A stretch of 15,428 nt of DNA, from contig JBGPND010000121.1 of assembly GCA_041487355.1 (NCBI GenBank), forward strand, positions 1 to 15,428, given 5' to 3'. Shown here piece after piece: positions 13,938 to 15,428 of this stretch; position 1 is the first letter of the stretch; each line of letters opens with the position of its first letter. The notes under the pieces were generated by a model. It had not been told where the DNA came from, did no database searches, and was given only the letters and a program-made list of their open reading frames with translations. The translations under genes were made by a program, and so were the position numbers. Source of the DNA: JAMXLO01 sp041487355. Lineage in GTDB: Bacteria; Pseudomonadota; Alphaproteobacteria; Acetobacterales; Acetobacteraceae.

Positions 13938-14032
13938 GGTCATGTCACCGCTGGGGCAGGGATGGACTCATTCACACGCTCTTGCGCCGGAATGATGATG
14001 GAGACGAAGATAAACGCCTCAACGAGCCTTTC

Positions 14033-14080
14033 GTGACAGCCACATCTTGAGCGGTGACATCATGGACGAGGTGACAGCCA
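14033..14080. repeat. Short direct repeat around the P450 start codon
   Basis: GTGACAGCCA occurs at 14033-14042 and again at 14071-14080, 38 bases apart, bracketing the P450 ATG at 14062. A partial copy, GTGACATC, lies between at 14053-14060. It could be a pair of regulator half-sites or chance. Confidence 0.3.
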
Positions 14081-15261
14081 GTTATCCGACATCCGACCTC
14101 GACCCGTTCTCGGCCGCGTATTTCGCGGATCCGCACCCCGCACAGGAGGCATTGCGCGAAGCCGGTCCGGTCGTGCGCCTCACGTGCTACAACGTCTGGG
14201 CGGTGGCGCGCTACCAGGAGGTGTTCGCCATCCTGAACGACTGGCGCACCTTCTCCTCTGCGCGCGGCGCCGGCCTGACCGACTTCAAGAAGGAGAAGCC
14301 CTGGCGCCTGCCGAGCCTGGTGCTGGAGACCGACCCGCCGCTGCACGACCGCACGCGCAAGGTGCTGGATGGCGTGCTGTCACCCGCCGCGATGCGCGGC
14401 CTGCGTGCGCGCTTCGCCGAGGCGGCGGACAGGCTGATCGACCAACTGCTGGAACGCGGCAGCTTCGATGCGGTTTCCGAAATTGCAGAGGCCTATCCAC
14501 TCGAGGTGTTTCCCGATGCGGTGGGCATGCCGCGGGAGAACCGGCGCTATCTGCTGCCCTACGGCAACATGGTGTTCAACTCGTTCGGCCCACGCAACAC
14601 GTTCTTCGAGGAAGCGGTGCGTGACGCCGAACCGGTGCTTGCCTGGGTGCAGGCACAGTCGCAACGCGATGCGCTCGCGCCGGATGGCTTCGGCGCCGCG
14701 GTTCACGCAGCGGCGGATGCCGGTCTGCTGACCGCGGACGAAGCGCCCATCGTGGTGCGCTCCATCCTCACCGCCGGCGTCGACACAACGGTGAGCGGTA
14801 TCGGCGCCGCGGTGTATTGCCTGGCGCGCTTTCCCGATCAGTTCCGCAAGCTGCGCGCAAACCCTGCTCTGGCGCGTGCCGCCTTCGAGGAAGCCGTGCG
14901 TTTCGAAAGTCCGGTGCAGACCTTCTTCCGCACCACCACGCGCGAGGTGGAAATCGGCGGCCTGCCAATCGGTGAAGGCGAAAAGGTGCTGATGTTCCTC
15001 GGCGCCGCCAACCGCGACCCGCGCAAGTGGGAGCGGCCGGACGAATACGACATCGAACGCCGCGTCGCCGGCCATGTCGGCTTCGGCTACGGCATCCACC
15101 AATGCGTCGGCCAGGTGCTGGCGCGGCTGGAGGGCGAGTGCGTGCTGACCTCGGTCGCGCGCAAGGTGGCCGCGATCGAGATCACTGGCCCCATCCGCCG
15201 CCGTTACAACAACACGCTGCGAGGGCTGGCGAGTTTGCCGGTGACAATGCGGGCGCGGTAG
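14062..15261 (+). CDS. Cytochrome P450, CYP199A-like
   Basis: Soluble bacterial P450 monooxygenase of 399 residues that inserts one oxygen atom using electrons from a ferredoxin. From the ATG at 14062, motifs are I-helix AGVDTT (238-243; acid-alcohol pair Asp241-Thr242), K-helix ExxR as EAVR (277-280), and the heme loop FGYGIHQCVG with Cys348. Long stretches match what I recall of Rhodopseudomonas palustris CYP199A4/A2, including the KKEKPWR segment, EAVRFESPVQTFFRTTTREV and NNTLRGL. These family members oxidise para-substituted benzoates such as 4-methoxybenzoate. The pocket residues Val-Phe-x-x-Phe (VFNSF, 171-175) and Arg233-Ser234 fit carboxylate binding, but the position equivalent to Ser247 is Thr. 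No ferredoxin or reductase gene lies in the window. A TTG at 14047 is a less likely start. Confidence 0.92.
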   Translation: MDEVTASYPTSDLDPFSAAYFADPHPAQEALREAGPVVRLTCYNVWAVARYQEVFAILNDWRTFSSARGAGLTDFKKEKPWRLPSLVLETDPPLHDRTRKVLDGVLSPAAMRGLRARFAEAADRLIDQLLERGSFDAVSEIAEAYPLEVFPDAVGMPRENRRYLLPYGNMVFNSFGPRNTFFEEAVRDAEPVLAWVQAQSQRDALAPDGFGAAVHAAADAGLLTADEAPIVVRSILTAGVDTTVSGIGAAVYCLARFPDQFRKLRANPALARAAFEEAVRFESPVQTFFRTTTREVEIGGLPIGEGEKVLMFLGAANRDPRKWERPDEYDIERRVAGHVGFGYGIHQCVGQVLARLEGECVLTSVARKVAAIEITGPIRRRYNNTLRGLASLPVTMRAR

Positions 15262-15279
15262 TCGGAATCCGTGCCCCAA

Positions 15280-15294
15280 CGTCATGGCCGGGCT
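15280..15294. repeat. Fragment of the CATGGCCGGG repeat after the P450 gene
   Basis: CGTCATGGCCGGGCT matches the unit at 9798-9810 and the left arm at 1665-1674. No opposing arm is seen before the window ends, so the copy is partial or decayed. Confidence 0.5.
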
Positions 15295-15356
15295 CATATG
15301 AGGTTTCCGGTGTCAATGGTTTATTGGGTCATCGATCGGCCTTTCTCTGCGGTCGG

Positions 15357-15428
15357 ATGATCTGCAAGGTTGTGTCCTTACTTGGCATCTTTGCGGCTTG
15401 CTTGGTGGCTGTGTCGGGGTCAAGGGCC
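15357..15428 (+). CDS. Partial gene with signal-peptide-like N-terminus, cut by window end
   Basis: An open frame starts with ATG at 15357 and runs 24 codons to the window edge. The residues MICKVVSLLGIFAACLVAVS form a short positively charged start (Lys4), a hydrophobic core (5-20) and then GSRA, which would suit signal peptidase cleavage after Ala24. FAAC at 12-15 is a poor lipobox because of the Phe, so an exported periplasmic protein is more likely than a lipoprotein. The ribosome binding site is weak (CGGTCGG directly before the ATG). Near a P450 of this type a solute-binding protein for aromatic acid uptake would make sense, but nothing in the 24 residues proves it. Confidence 0.45.
   Translation, partial: MICKVVSLLGIFAACLVAVSGSRA

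Noticed and set aside
15298..15360. Short frame starting with ATG at 15298
   Set aside because: It has only 20 codons, overlaps a repeat fragment, has no ribosome binding site and shows no recognisable sequence.

Overview
The window looks like a GC-rich alphaproteobacterial chromosome segment, probably Rhodospirillales or Acetobacterales. The evidence is the gene order: the end of a complex I operon (nuoI-J-K-L-M-N), then coaX, an RNase J gene, a DUF1467 gene, proS without an editing domain, and a lolC/lolD pair. This order is a well-known alphaproteobacterial neighbourhood. Every protein-coding gene seen is on the + strand.

Layout. Positions 1-146 are non-coding and carry a palindromic repeat. 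Positions 147-6660 encode the six distal subunits of NADH:quinone oxidoreductase, most joined by overlapping start and stop codons. The exception is a 132-base repeat-filled gap before nuoL. Positions 6655-6786 are a large inverted repeat. Next come coaX (6802-7611), a small HTH/antitoxin-like gene (7654-8028), RNase J (8134-9783), a DUF1467 membrane protein (9839-10099), a 374-base gap, proS (10474-11853), lolC (11868-13118) and lolD (13111-13794). After a double-hairpin repeat there is a cytochrome P450 very similar to the CYP199A family (14062-15261). The window ends 24 codons into a new gene with a signal-peptide-like N-terminus (15357 onward).

How the genes work together. NuoI is the peripheral-arm protein that passes electrons through two [4Fe-4S] clusters towards quinone. 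NuoJ, K, L, M and N form most of the proton-pumping membrane arm. CoaX starts CoA synthesis, RNase J processes RNA, ProS charges tRNA-Pro, and LolC/LolD extract lipoproteins from the inner membrane. The P450 is a separate accessory catabolic gene, likely acting on para-substituted benzoates.

What is unusual. The core genes are ordinary, and I found no convincing new defence or enzymatic system. The interesting layer is the repeats. At least three palindromic families fill nearly every gap, and they appear to have become parts of genes. One supplies the last 25 codons and the stop of proS. Another supplies the 3' end of nuoJ. The tails of a third sit where the ribosome binding sites of nuoL, the DUF1467 gene and possibly nuoI lie. 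Compared with the usual gene order, birA is missing at the exact position of the large inverted repeat, mce is missing upstream of DUF1467, and the P450 stands where dnaE is usually found. An HTH antitoxin-like gene without a toxin sits between coaX and rnj.
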